Below are positions 1 to 13,172 of a DNA stretch of 64,000 nt, in pieces; position 1 is the first letter of the stretch; the number at the start of each line of letters is the position of its first letter. The position numbers and the translations under genes were made by a program. This DNA comes from Enoplolaimus lenunculus (lineage: Eukaryota > Nematoda > Enoplea > Enoplida > Thoracostomopsidae): contig JASANG010001107.1 in NCBI GenBank assembly GCA_030248215.1, positions 124,001-188,000 of the forward strand, given 5' to 3'. A model generated the notes under the pieces. The model saw nothing but the letters and a program-made list of their open reading frames with translations. It searched no databases and was not told the origin of the DNA.

Positions 1-654
1 CATGACAGCGGAATTTTCAGTCTTAACGAGAATCACTACGAAACTTTGAGCGAATCGTCGGGGTGAAAATTCGGCCTGCCACAGCTAATTTGTTACATTC
101 TATAGAGTTTTTTTAGTTTTGACAACTGTTATTTTTGATGGTGCAGTTATGATCTGTTGAGTTTGCCGTAGTCGGTATGTTTGTTCTGTTTGATGTTTAA
201 TATAAGTAATCCTAGAATTAGTGGCTCTTTTATATAAGTTGCAATACAAAATTAAATTTGACTCAAATTTCTCACACGTTTTTCACGGGCCAACATTGTC
301 GAAAACCGTTTATATCGCAAAAACTTTTCAAAACATAATAAAAGCACGAATAATATTTGTTTCACTTTAAAAGGGATATTTTTAAGAAAAACAGTGTTAT
401 TTTGCCATAGATGTTTTATTTTGGCAAGCGCAAGGGTTAAGAGTTCTCATTTTCTCATTCGTGGTGTTAGCTTTTCAAGTGTTCTATATGCACTTTTCAC
501 AGTGGTACATAAAAGTTCCAGTGGAACCGTTTTAAAATTTGAGCGTGGGAAAATCGTCTAGATTATATATTTGCTGACTAAAACATCAGTTTTCAATTGT
601 TTAGAACCATATTCTTGCGCCACTTTCAGGAGCGAATATGTATGATGTAAAGAA

Positions 655-830
655 GGGTCCATGTTACTGTAAGGTGCGTCCATGTTTTCGGTAGGTCCAC
701 AAAAGAGTAGGTTTAGATTCTAGGTTACATTTTTTGCTTAGGCTTAGGCGTAGGTTTAGGCTTAGGCTTAGGAACACATTTTTGCAACGCTTAGCTTAGG
801 CTTAAGAAGTGTATCCCCTTGTGAAATTTC
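655..830. repeat. TTAGGC-bearing inverted-repeat element, copy 1
   Basis: The ends carry CATGTTACTGTAAGGTGCGT on the left and a related reverse-complement tail near 820-830. The middle is a degenerate run of GCTTAG/TTAGGC hexamers at about 735-815, interrupted by ATTTTTGCAACGCTTAG, which also occurs in the copy at 7120-7283. No coding capacity. Best read as a diverged non-autonomous DNA element (MITE-like). Family membership is inferred from the shared ends and core. Confidence 0.55.
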
Positions 831-1859
831 TGAAGAGCCAAGAAAAAGCACATTTAACAAGCTTCAGCAGAATATAAAATGTTCAGAAATGTTTCTAATC
901 GATATGCCGCAATAGAACGAAACCTTACAGCCATTTAACTTTTGAAGCTTGACAGCGTCTTGTATAAAATGTAAACTTTTATAAGCCTTTTAAAATCACC
1001 GACCTAAGTGTTCAGCCGTATAAATCAAATGCCAGAGGCTTACTGAATTGTAGATGACGTATATGGCCAAATTAGGGCTGGGAGCTCTAGAGCTGTCGCT
1101 GAAAGTTAGGTTTCTTTGCTATTTTCAACTTTACCCCGATATAGAGTGCAACAAAAATGTTCGCTGTGCCACAAGTATGCTTTCCATTTTAACCTTCGTA
1201 TAACGCTTTTGATTCATAAAATAATGTCAGGTGCTCTATTAATAGCTATAGGCCAATGTAAACAATAAGGGCCGAACGTTTTTCAGGGGCACCAATAGAG
1301 TAAGCTTAGTTTTCGAGTAATTTTCTTCTCAGGCATAGTCGCGAATTTGAATTTTAAACAATCTCGCCAGCTTCGCCACCCCTTTAGGTGTCGTTTGCTT
1401 TAGTTGTTGCTTAATTTTTGATGATCCAATGTCAAGTGCATTATAAATTCAATCGAGCAGCTTCGATGTTTAACATTCCCGAGATAAGCTTGGATGTGAT
1501 TTATCATCGCCTTGCCGTATGAACAAGAAGACTATGCACTGCAGTCCACTTCACTTTTAGGCAACGTATGGGGCGTCATGTAGACAGGGTCGTGTGAAAA
1601 ATCGAGCTGACACCGGGGCTAATGTTTCGGGTTTGCGGGCTCGAATTAACTACCTAGTCACGACACTGACATTTTCTGCTCCAGTCTTAGGAATAAACTG
1701 GGGTTAAAGGAATTTCAGCAGAGGCGTGCAAGAGTTTACGATGACTAAACACGCAAAGTTCAAATTACTCCTGCGTGTACCAAAATTCTTCAAATGGGGC
1801 TGAGTCCCCCTGACCCCGTCTCTACGGGCCCTTTCTCGAGTTTATTCCAACGAATCTAG

Positions 1860-1991
1860 AACGAGGCAAACCCATTAAATAGGAAGGAACGGCGGGTATT
1901 GCTAACCCAGAAAGGGCTGCAGCTACGAGAAGCGGGTCGGGGTGGGAAAGAGGATTTCTACAAACGTCGCTTACCACACTTGGTGGTAAAA
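1860..1991 (+). CDS. Possible orphan internal exon (44 codons), unknown protein
   Basis: A GC-richer segment follows a plausible acceptor (pyrimidine-rich stretch ending in ATCTAG at 1859) and runs open for exactly 44 codons to a strong donor GTAAGT at 1992. The peptide is basic, beginning NEANPLNRKERRVLLTQKG and ending KRRLPHLVVK. An in-frame stop lies just upstream of the acceptor, and the ORF would run on 33 codons past the donor. I do not recognise the family and found no partner exon nearby. It could be an exon of a gene extending out of the window or a transposon remnant. Confidence 0.2.
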
Positions 1992-4900
1992 GTAAGTGAC
2001 AGCATTGATATACTTCGATCTAATTTATCTTGCCAACACTCCAAATCTCCTGTCGTGTATATCAACAATAATTCCTGCTTACGCGTTTAGTCTGACCTCG
2101 TCACAGTTAAAAAAGCCAGCACGAAATGTCTGGCGCTGAGTGTTTTTCCGAAAAAAACCGGAAATTTTTTTAACTTTTTCTGTTATTAACAGCGTTCCGC
2201 TAAAACATATTAACATTGTTGGAAAACAACTGCGTAAATTGCCAAAAAATTGCACTCAAACAACAGCGCATAGCGCGTCATATGCCGTTTTTGTTTTGTT
2301 TTACGTCTCTGGTTTTATCCTTATGAGGCCTGTTGTCAGCTTGAATGTAAGCTTATTTGTAGCCTATGTAGCCAATCATAAATTCAACTTAGTATATTAA
2401 ACTAGCTAAACGGTCTATGGTATAAAAGATTTTAATTCACATACTTGTATCTTTCTGTCGTTGAATGAAATGCGATACGCTGACAGAACGAGTTAACAAT
2501 TTTGTTTGTCCAAGTTATGCTTGTTCTTTGCTCATATTGTATCACTTGATTCATGACTTGTACTGGTTTCTGTTATCAGATGAAGCAACGCATTTCATAT
2601 TCATTTATTCTTTATAAATTCAAGTTTTAAAATATTGACAGAGTTTCCGAAACCCTACTTAAGCACGACTTAGTACTTAAATGCGGGCTAAGTAATTGCT
2701 TAACAATTTTGTCAGCGTACTTAAAGTAAGTAAATATTTAAGTCGCTGACTAAATTTGATGTACTACATATTAACCGCTCAGCATACTAACCTTGGTGTC
2801 ATTGAAATAGTAGACTCATTATGCCTCCTTAAGGAAAACTCTTTGTTTATTGTCATGACAATTTCCGTTAAAGTGAATACTTTTCTTTGAGTAAGATTTC
2901 AGAAACCCAGCCAATAACTTTATAATAGGAAAAAGTGTATGGATTAATGTTGTTGGTTTAAAATGCAACAAGTTTGGGTCTTACCACAATGCCCAATATA
3001 TAGTGCACAAACAGGCGAGCTAAAATTTTCATTGGATTTAGTAGTTTGTTTCAGTAGAAACACCGTGCAGCTGTTTGCAATCAATATGTTCTGTGGGTTT
3101 ATTTGTTAATGGTCTGGTTAAACTAAAATTTTCAGGCCAAATATTGGCAAATTTTTGCACTTATATTTTTGTCATATATCATTTGCGCGTAATTGTTCAG
3201 TTTTTAAACCTGATAGCTATTGCCAGTTTTAGAGAATAAATGTAAAATTTGATTTGAAGAAAACGTAATACTCATCCTTACCATGACTAAATTTCGGCAA
3301 AATTAACGTCGCTCATGCTATTTCTCCAGCATTAAACACTGTTTCTTGGAACGTGTTTGAAACTGGCTACATTCAGTGTTCAAATGTGTCCATCGCATTT
3401 TTTGGTTCACATGCTTTACTCTACCTCATTTATGAAGGTAGATATTTTGTGTAAAGCAAAAATGAAATTCCAGTCGATACAAATATATACATGGTGCCAC
3501 TAGAAATTGAGTGGAGCAGGGGTAAAGCACAATGCATGCTGCTTTTGTACCACAATAAATGTGGTTCTGCCAGTACTACATGACCGGAACAAGCATTCTG
3601 ACCAAAATAACATGATCATAACAACAGGCTCCTAGCCTGCTTTAAAAATATCACTGGGGGTGGTATAAACTTTCGAGGAGGGCACGCAAGGATTTTGCTT
3701 AACGACGCTAAAATTTTTTTCTGGGTGCCAAAATTTGTCTAAGGGCTGAGTCTGCTCGGTTAGTTCTGACTACAAGTCCACATAACACACGCCAACCTAA
3801 CATACGGCTATTTTTCACTGTGTGTATTCATTTGGCCGTATGAATCAAAGACCGAAGACCATCTATTCTATTTTTTGCGCTTTATCGCTGTTTATGTTTT
3901 TTTTTATTTTTATCATATTCCAGAGTCTGTACAGCGCTTCAGACAGGTGTTACAGCCTGTATCAGAGGCGGCACCAGACAACATTTGAATGAGGGATCAA
4001 AGGTTGATGCGTCCACCGTACAATCTGAATTAAAATAGAAGGAATATTCGATGTGAGCAAACATGCCCGTAACCAGGTCGCCTTGCTTTGGGAGCCAAAC
4101 GTTTTCAGGATGAGCATATACAAGGTCTATAACTTACAAACAAGGTTGACAAATTTCAAGGCGGTGTCAAAATGTTTCAAAGGGCCTGAGAGCTTACCCA
4201 GGACCTCTACTCACGCCGTAATATGATGGAGATTTACAGGCGCCACTAAATGATCCCCCTGGATCCGCTCCTCGGCTTGTTATCAGCCGCAGCCAGAGTG
4301 ATTATATGCGTCCATTCACTTGTTTCGTTGTGATTTTGGTTCTATGGTTTACCAACGTTTTCACTTGATGGCACGCGATCCCACCCATTCGAAAGGTTCA
4401 AACACCCTATCTACACCCCAGCGGTCCGTCATCACTAGCACTGAATGGTCTTAACGGTTCATAAATAACTGATATATTAGCTACCTACAGCGAATAATAT
4501 ATATGCCATTTATAATTTGTTGAATTTTTGCTAAAATGGTAAAGGCGACCAATGAAATGGTTCTGAGTGAGTGCAATGCAAAATTAACGGGATTTTAAAT
4601 CCTAAGTCATTGCGATAGTTTCTATTTGGTGATGTTATGCTTGAACAATTATAAAATAACATATTTCATGTCCACTATAGACGTTAAGCATGTTGGTATT
4701 TGCCGACGAGCTGATTTAAACCACAATTCAGAAATGAAACAGACTGCGGTGTTTGCAAAGTATTGACTGCGGGTATGTTTTTGCTTTCTAAAATGATTTG
4801 GTAGATATATGTGCGTGTATCGGAGAAGTAGTCAGAAGCAGTCATGGGGCTCAGCTAAAAGAAGAAAAATTTTGACGCTCTGGAAAATTTTTAAACTCGG

Positions 4901-6589
4901 ATGTGAATTATGTGAACTCGTTTCATATTTCACTTCAATTTTTAGCTCTTCTGGTAAGTTAAGTAGGCTATGGGACTATAGGTGGGGTTGTCTTGCCAAT
5001 TCAACTCAACGACCCCTGGGATTAGTATTTGCATAATTTTGCCGGCGAAACTGAGTAGCATTCGCTATTAATCACATAATTTAGAAATCACATAAAGTAA
5101 CAACCGCCGACTTCAAATTGCTTATACCCGAAGCAAAATGGTTATAGCGAGTGTTTTTAGTTTGTTTACAGACATTTGTTTAATTCTCAAAATGTATAAT
5201 GGCTACCATGGTGCCGCAGATGCCTACTCGAATTTGTGCACCAGATAAATGCAAAGTAGTACGCAGGACCTTTGGGAGCTACAACATGCGACTGGACTGA
5301 TCAAAATTTCAGTAGTGCATACAACTATTCAGATGCCGTATACATGTAATATTGAAACTTTTCTTGGGGGAAGATATAAATTTTTCAAGACTAGCTGAGT
5401 ACCCCTGGGTCACTTTGACAATGGTGTCGACAAGAGTAAACTAGTACGCAGTATATATGTTGATCGTGCATTGCATTGTAATGTCAGACTGTAAACATAG
5501 TTTTCTTGTGTTTAGTAGTGCGTTTAGTTGAGATAATAACTGTTTTGAATTAATATATCAGAACACACAGCTTTAGCAGATTCAAAATCTATTCAAAGTG
5601 TGCTTATCTTGATCGATATACCGCAATTTTCATAAGAATTCGTAATTTTGCTGCGTAAATGATTAATAATATTTAAAAATGTAACCAGATATTCGTTTCC
5701 GTTTTCGGCAAAAATCGCTAATTGTTCGATCTGCGATAAAGCGAAAAAATGTAACCAAAATCTCCGTATATTCTAGCGGAGTTTTTGCAAACTTTTTGGG
5801 GCTCCTATTTTGTTGACCTGGTGACGGACCTATTACACCATAGAGACACTGCTTTTAAAGATCTCCAGCTCAATGTAGTGCATAAATCTCAAACTTATTA
5901 AAACATCAGTCACAATGCGTGCCAAAATAGCAAAGAGCCACAAAACAGTACAGATACGGCCAGTCCATCGTTTTTCTATAGGGGCGCCTTTTTGGAACCT
6001 AAAATCATGAAACTGCTTATTTTCGACAATTGTCAAATTTCTGGCTAGCGGCTAGTCAGTCATCTTTGTCATACATCCTCATCATGCAACAACCGTTTGC
6101 ATTTAATTACGAAAACCGTACGCATTGCTTACTATATATGATATAAAATAAAGTAAAATCGTTTACCCGTTACCATAGAAATGTTTATGATGAACATATT
6201 TTAATTGAATATTCTTAAAACCCTTAAGCTGAATCGTGCTTTTTTCATATTAAAATAGAGTTTTTTAATATTTGGTTGTTTCGTTTCGAAAAATGTTTTC
6301 TATTAAGTCGCCGATGACAGAAGCCATTAAAAACGGATAAGACCATGCAACCTTAAAACCGTAATAGAATAATAGCCAGAACGGTAAAGCAGGATGTAAA
6401 ATATAGCTGCGAACGGTGACATCAAAAAAACTTTGAGTTGCGTTAAACGTGAAAAAGTATAAACTTGTTTTGTTCAAATGCTATGGATTTGATTATTTAG
6501 GTTTAAATAAAGGATTTGATTACAATTCTGGTCACATCAGTCACTCGCTATGAGTTTATTCTCGCTGGTTTGAAAGTTGTCAACGATAA

Positions 6590-6859
6590 TTAACCGTTTC
6601 TCACATGAATATTTTGTATTTTTCCTGAGACCTACTTTTACGCTTGGATTCGAACTCCAGTGACTGGAGTGGGAGGCGTATACCATCACCACTCAGCTAT
6701 AGGAGCTTGACGCTCGAGCCCGATGGGGCTCTCACGTCTTTGGTGATTTAGTACTATGTATACGTGTTGCAATTGTTCAACACGGTGCGATATATATTAT
6801 TTAACGTATATACACTGCGCTAAGTTGCCTATAGGCAACTCAATGTGAGAAGGGGTTAA
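6590..6859 (-). repeat. 270-bp tRNA-like element with terminal inverted repeats, copy 1
   Basis: Bounded by TTAACCGTTTCTCACATGAA and its imperfect reverse complement ending GTGAGAAGGGGTTAA. Inside, on the minus strand, are a tRNA A-box-like stretch (6688-6699, reads TAGCTGAGTGGT) and a B-box-like stretch (6646-6658, GGAGTTCGAATCC). A small perfect hairpin, GTTGCCTATAGGCAAC, sits near the other end (about 6826-6841). A second copy of identical length is at 23466-23735 in the opposite orientation. The stems do not fold into a clean cloverleaf, so I do not call a functional tRNA. Confidence 0.7.
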
Positions 6860-7119
6860 GGTAGCAATTATTTAGAACAAAGAAAACCGCTAAAGACACA
6901 TTGATCTGAATAAAGCTATATATTTATAATAGAGACGGGACATTACGGATTTTCATGATGTTCTTTCAAACTGTATCTTTCAGTTTATGCAATAAACCAG
7001 AAATTTTAAAGAGAAATAATTATTTCGCTATTTTCTATATACCCACTATTTTTTGCGTAAACGGACCACGTAAACTGTTATATAATGCATAAAATAAAAT
7101 GGGTCGTTTCAAACTTTGA

Positions 7120-7283
7120 CCCATGTTATTTTAAGGGGCGTCCAGGTTTCTGTTGGGTCCATAAAACAGTAGGCTTAGGCTTAGGCTTAGGCTTACGAAC
7201 CCATTTTTGCAACGCTAAGGCTTAGGCTTAGGCTTAGGAATACGCTTAATCTACTGTTACGCCCCTTAAAGTAACATTGGTCC
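7120..7283. repeat. TTAGGC-bearing inverted-repeat element, copy 2 (most intact)
   Basis: The left end CCATGTTATTTTAAGGGGCG mirrors the right end CGCCCCTTAAAGTAACATTG, giving inverted repeats of about 20 bp plus an inner ACAGTAG/CTACTGT pair. The interior holds two runs of TTAGGC/GCTTAG hexamers (about 7172-7200 and 7215-7240). It ends about 107 bases upstream of the SLC22-type start codon, so it lies in the promoter or 5' UTR of that gene. Confidence 0.75.
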
Positions 7284-7389
7284 AAACTTTTATACTTTAT
7301 ACTGTTTCTTATCCCAAAATAGTTACCTCTGCTTGTATGCTTAAACATTATAGCAATCAAAATTAACAGGGTTATGACGTAAAATTAGT

Positions 7390-10300
7390 ATGAATCTAGA
7401 CGATATTCTTGTCAACCATATAGGTGATTTTGGCCGCTACCAAATAGTGCAACTTGGGTTATTGATTTTACCATGCATTTACATTTCAATGCAGTCCGTA
7501 TCGTGGACGTTCACCGGTGCAAAAGTTGATTATCGATGTCGCTTGGGTCATTTCGACGTTGTGTACGAGTTGCCCCCTTCACTGAAAAAACCAACAACTT
7601 ATGGCGAAGCGATTGACAACAGCTCAAAAACATCTCAACCACAATCTCAATTGGATACAAACAAAACGAAAGTTGATTTTAAAAGCTACAAATGCTACGT
7701 TCCTATACAACGTATGTTAAATGTTCAATTTGAAAACAAAACAGGGTACACGCAAAACATTATTAAAAAATATGCTGCTATGAATCCAGAAGACGAAATT
7801 CTCGCTATAACATCAGGCGCAACACCAGAGAACGTCGAAAATATTGCATTCGCCGAGGAAAATTCAACAATTTCAGATGAAGAAGCGAAAATTATTGCTC
7901 ACAACGTGTTGCGCACGAAATGTCGTCATTGGTTGTACGACGCGAGCGAAATTTCGTATTCAGCAATAATGCGCTGGAATATCGTGTGCGACCGCAGTCA
8001 TTTTCGTGCACTGGTACAATCGATGTATTATGTTGGACAAGGAATCGGGTCGTTAGCGTTTGGGTATATTGGCGACCGGTTTGGACGAAAAACTGCGTTT
8101 ATTACAGCCGCGTGGATGTTGTGCTTTTCGAGTAAGTTTTTTTTAAAATATAGAAGCAACGTTTTAAATTAGTAAAACTTTGAGCTTAGCAGTGGTCGTA
8201 GGTTACAGATTAGGGTTTTTTATACACTTTCTTTATATTTACTATTAAAATGTTATTTGCTAATAAATTTTTACAATTGAAAACATCGCCTTTTAGCGGA
8301 AGCTGTGAAATTATTTAAAATGCGCTTAACAAAGCATTTTAAATTTCTTAAAATACAGCCCAGGGACGTAACCAAAGCATCGGCCAAAGAACCACAAGGC
8401 TCTATGAGAGAAATAGGCTTAAAAACATAACCACATTCAGGGCATAACCGGATGTCTGCATATGGCTTCGGTTCCGGCAGAAAATCGACCTCCGACTCCG
8501 ATACAACTTTTGCCGGTGGTTCCGGTAATTTCGGTAGTAAAAATTTTGCACAGGTCTGCAAAATTTATCTGTGTGGCGCGTTTCGTTTTAACTTTTGACA
8601 TAATTTTGAAAAAAGGATTGCCGAGATTTCGAAAAATATAACCGTAAAACTAAACGATTTGACAACACATTACAGCTATTTGCGAAAATTAACAAATTAA
8701 ACATCATTTTAACTACCTAATTTCGCCTCACCGCCGGCTTTACCCACGGCTCCAGCAAATTTTGCTGACCTCCGGCTCCGGCTCCGGTATTTTTCACCTC
8801 CGGTTGTATCCTGCCGCATATACTCAAGAATCCGACGAATTTAAAACACATACAAATTTAATACATGTGTGATTCATATTGCTTATTGCTTGTATAAGAG
8901 TGAGTGATTGGCACTTGAACAAGAGTATACAACTAGGTATATTCTGTGTCGATAAGAGTATAATACCTCTTTTGTTTATCGGGAGACACCGATCCAGTTT
9001 TTCAGTTTTAAGCTGTTGCATTTAAATTCCGAACGCTATCGAATGGCTTCGGTAATATATTCCTAGATGCTGTGTTCATTGTGCGTTAGTAGGAACGTCA
9101 CACCAAAAAAATGGAGTGGGATAAGTAGGTCCAACATCCAACGCGCCCCGGTAGATTTTGTATCACGCAAACAAAGGTAAGTTGAGTAAATATTCTTCAA
9201 AGAGTCATCGAAATCAATTGCCAAACACAAATCAAATTTCAGGTATCGCAATGGCGATTGTTCCATGGATTGAACTGTTCGCAATTTTGCGTCTCGTTGC
9301 GGGTTTTGCACATCCGGGTATATTTGTAGTCGCAATCGTTATCGGAATGGAACTGGTCGGTCCATCAAAACGTGCTATTGGCTCAATTTCGGCAAATCTT
9401 GCGTTTTCAATCGGTCAAATTGGTCTAGTTTCAACAGCGGTTTTGATTCGGAACTATCAACATTTACAACTTGCGCTCTCGCTGCCGTGCATTGTTTTCT
9501 TGACCTATTATTGGCTAATGCCAGGCTCAGTACGATGGTTAATTTCGCAACGCCGCTATTCAGAAGCGGATCACATTTTGCGTCGAGTTGCTAAAATCAA
9601 TGGACGCTCATTGCCCGATGGTTGGTACCATGAGCTAGAAAATCATAGTTCTTTGCAGTCAAAGCAAGCGACCAATGATCTTGCATCAACACATAACGAA
9701 CAGCGCCGCATTAACCAATCGTTATGGGTTAAAATTAAACATCTTCCACAAATTATCTGCAGTGGTGGAAATCGCACGACTGACGCGATCGCCACAGAAC
9801 AACATAGGTTAAATTTTTTCGATCTATTTCGTACTCCATATTTGCGGAAATGTTCGTTAGTTCAGTTTGTAAGCTGGCCCACAGTCAGTATGGTCTACTA
9901 CGGGATATCAATGGATCCATCATTTTTAGGCGGTGATCGATATATGACCTTTTTCCTGTCGGCAATTATCGAAATCCCTGGCGTATTTCTGGCTGCGGGT
10001 TTGATTAATCGTGTGGGTAGAAAAGCGCTCATGATAGCATCGTTTGCGCTGTCAGGCGTATTCATGATGGGTGCGCTGTTTTTGAACCACGGCTCGACAA
10101 CACGGTTAGCAATCGGTTGTGTGGTATGCGCTAAAATGACCATTACTGCTGCGTATACGGTGATATACGCGTGGGCACCAGAGCTGTTTCCGACTACGCT
10201 CCGAAATCAAGCAATGGGAGCGTGTTCGATGACAGCTCGGATTGGCGGTGTAGTTGCGTCGTATTTGATAATGTTGGTTGCGGAACACTCGAAAAATACG

Positions 10301-10621
10301 GTTTCGTTAATTTTCGGCGTGCTTTCGTTGATCGCCGCAACGCTTTCATTGTTGCAACCGGAAACTGCAGGTGCAGTGACACTAGAAGGCGTTGGTGATG
10401 CAGAACAATTTGGTGCCGCGTCTCGGGTGTTCACGTTTCGCCCCCCAACAGCGTTTAGGGCACAATGTGATAGTTATGATAAAAGTCGACATCAAATGAA
10501 CAGTATGACAAGAGGGGCGGAAGAAAATAGCGACGCGTACCGTCGAGTTGAAGAGACTGACGAAGAAGTGGTCAGTAGTCGAACTACTGAATCGGCTGTT
10601 TTGATGAATGATACCGGATAA
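7390..10621 (+). CDS. SLC22-family organic cation/anion transporter (two exons, 706 aa)
   Basis: Plasma-membrane solute carrier of the organic ion transporter branch of the major facilitator superfamily. Exon 1 is 7390-8131 and exon 2 is 9243-10621. The donor GTAAGT at 8132 and the acceptor TTTCAG ending 9242 join in phase 1 (A|GT). The start MNLDDILVNHIGDFGRYQ is the family's N-terminal signature. TM1 is near residues 18-38. A large outer loop runs from about 42 to 203, with several cysteines and N-glycosylation sites, and ends in WNIVCDR. TM2 is followed by the MFS signature GDRFGRK (228-234). Exon 2 gives FAILRLVAG and GMELVGPSKR, then YAWAPELFPTTLRNQAMG and RIGGVVASY, and the family tail motif PET. 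A polar C-terminal tail of about 85 residues follows. Substrate cannot be predicted. The outer loop is longer than the roughly 100-130 residues usual in vertebrate members. The intron holds a CCGGAA-type repeat. Confidence 0.92.
8435..8820. repeat. CCGGAA-type inverted-repeat element in the SLC22 intron
   Basis: The left end reads CAGGGCATAACCGG and the right end CCGGTTGTATCCTG, a diverged inverted pair. Both ends are rich in GGYTCCGG triplet-like units. The open frame on the minus strand here (8271-8561) comes from this composition, not from a gene. It belongs to the same family as the copies at 18268, 37740, 42095, 49285 and 54570. Confidence 0.6.
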
Positions 10622-13172
10622 AATATGAGCGTCAGGATGCGGAGGTGAAAAATACCAAAGCATAGGGTCAACAAAACTTTCCGGCGCCAGAGGAGAAACA
10701 TGAAGTCAAACGAAGTTAGGTAAATTAAAGGTTAATTTGTTAATTTTTAGCAAACCGTTTTGCACGCTGTATTTTTTAACGAAACCTCGTCAATTCTTTC
10801 CTCAAGATTGTGCCAAATGTTAGAACAAAATGCGCCAAACAGATAAATTTTGTAAAAGAATGCAAAATTTCACTATAAAAGGTGCCGGAACCTCCGGCAA
10901 AAATTTCACCTGAGCCGAAAGTCGATTTTATCCGGAGTCGGAGGTCAATTTGCTGCACTAAATAAATTGCAGGGTAACCCCAACACACGTTGTGCTCTAA
11001 AACTCAACCATATAATGTTTATTTGTGGAATTAGTTAAACCTACTTTATTGTTAATTAATTGATGTTGAAATAAACATAGCGTATATTAATTATATCTTT
11101 GCAAATTTGGCTTAAACTTAGTTGTAAGCCTAACACATCTATCTACAATCATTAAATCTGTATTCAGAGTACTAATAAATTTGCCTTTGTTACTCTAAGA
11201 ATTACATATCTGTTGGATCGTGAGAATACCTACTTGTTCCAGGTATATAAAATCTGAGGTATTATTTCATCATGTGCCAAATATGATTTAAGGATATCAA
11301 CGATTGTAACGCAAATTAATTATGCATGAGAATACAAAATCGTATGGTATGGGAAAATACAAAGCAGTTTGAAATCGCTATCAATCCAGAAAATGGTCGG
11401 TCAATAAAACAGATTTTTTTATTAATTCTGCATAATAGAATGCAACAACAAGCCTGACCATATACAAATTCCGGCTTTTGCTTCAGGTTACAGCAAATTC
11501 GCTGGCGAAAGTTTTCGGCTTGTTCATTCAATTAGTTTGTTTATATCATTTATTGGTTAATTTTAAGTTTTTATTGTTATCTTTTTGTTGTAAAAGTTGT
11601 GTTTTCAACGAGTTTGCTTACAACTTTCGGAGTGAATTTTTGAAGTTTTTGATTTAATCTATTGCTGAGGTAATTTTCACGTCTATCTTGTACCCTGATG
11701 CATTTACAGTTGAAATGCCTACAAAAGCTGCCAGCGGATGTCAACAATCTTGCCATCAGATTTGTTTTGCGTTCCAACGTTCTGGCTCAATTCTTGTACA
11801 ATAAATTCAACCGGACGGCAGAAAGCATACTTAAATGTACACCAACCCTTTGTATCTGCAGGTTTAGTTGTCATGATTCAAAATTTTAAAATGCTATCTG
11901 GTTTACACAGTATTGAACAATTCGTTTTAGTAAAAAAGATCATCAGCATACACAAGTATAGATTAAGTATTAAGCAATTTTTCTATAAGCCTCATTTTGA
12001 AAATAAATTAATGGATCATGGGACCAAAGGTTAACTCATTACCCCCATAGTGTGTAGAACTTGTGGTTCAGGGGTGTATTTCGCGATTTTGAACATGACT
12101 TTTGCGCAATCAATGAATATTATAAAACCACAGCATAATCGGATAGATCCGGATAAAATTCCGGCTTTGATTTTTTGCAGTGGCAAATCCAGGAACGATT
12201 TTAAGTATACAAAAGATAAAAACGTCGTGAACGTAAAAAAATTAAACTTGTAAGGTGATCTTACAATTTTTCGCCAAAAAATTTCAAAACAATTCAATTC
12301 TAAACCCCTAAGAATTTAACGAAAACCACTCAAAATAATATTTCTAATATTTAAGAAAAAATTTCTTACATTTGAGAAATATGATTAGCAAGGTGCACTT
12401 GAAAAGTATTTCTGTTATAACAGAAATGTTTTCAAAACACGTTTGAAATACAATCTGAAAATAAACGTTTTCCAGTTATTTTAAGAAAAATTGTCTTAAA
12501 TATCAGCAAAACTTTTCAGATTTGCCACAGAAAACACTTTTCTGAATAAATTTAGAAATACTTTTTTGTGTTGCCACAGAAAACACTTTTCTGAATAAAT
12601 TCAGAAATACTTTTTTGTGTGACCGATCTATTGTATACCTCTCGACAAGTTGAGCATAACATAAAATCCGTATCAATTTTAAACCGGTTCGAAAGTTATG
12701 GCGCACAAAGATCAGTACAAACAGTGCCTATTTGAAGGTATACCATCTATACACTTCATATTTGCAAAATAAAGCCACAACACCTGTTTGCTGTGCATAT
12801 TTAGTTGGCGGTTTACCTATCATTGTTTAGTATAGCAAAAACGTAAAGAGTGTTAACTTTTGACCAAAGACAATGCATGCTAAACTTAGTTCCGTTGAAC
12901 TCGGCCGTCTATGAACCTACTAAATAAGGCACTTCAGTGTAAATTCCTAGGTATCATATTCCGTTCCTCCGCCACGAATTTTTTAAAATATTCGTCTCTT
13001 GACGGAAATCTATCATAATGAAAACAAGAATAATAATATGTAATATATAATATATGCACATTACGTTTCTACTTATGTGAGAAGTCTTAAACACAAGGAG
13101 ATAAAAAATAGAGACGGCCTCCAGGCCGTCTCCAAAAGCGTAGGAACGCAAACGCATGGTGACCAAGGCTCA

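Larger units (their letters stand above)
1..7119. other. Gene-poor upstream region
   Basis: No ORF over 90 codons and no recognisable protein similarity. It holds a TTAGGC-type inverted-repeat element (655-830), a GC-richer possible exon (1860-1991), a tRNA-like element (6590-6859), and diverged GC-rich patches around 1600-1830, 3650-3770, 4080-4280 and 5360-5430. These patches share a GGGGCTGAGYCCCC-like core and look like old copies of one repeat. The stretch 2640-2760 is rich in the palindromic motif ACTTAA(G). I see nothing else I can support here. Confidence 0.6.

Noticed and set aside
7172-7240. TTAGGC runs as a chromosome end or telomere fusion
   Set aside because: The runs are short and degenerate and sit inside elements with inverted ends, repeated many times in the window.
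8271-8561. 96-codon minus-strand frame with a Cys pair (LCPECGY)
   Set aside because: It lies across a CCGGAA-type repeat in the SLC22 intron. The Pro/Glu-rich part is the translated repeat unit and no splice or family support exists.
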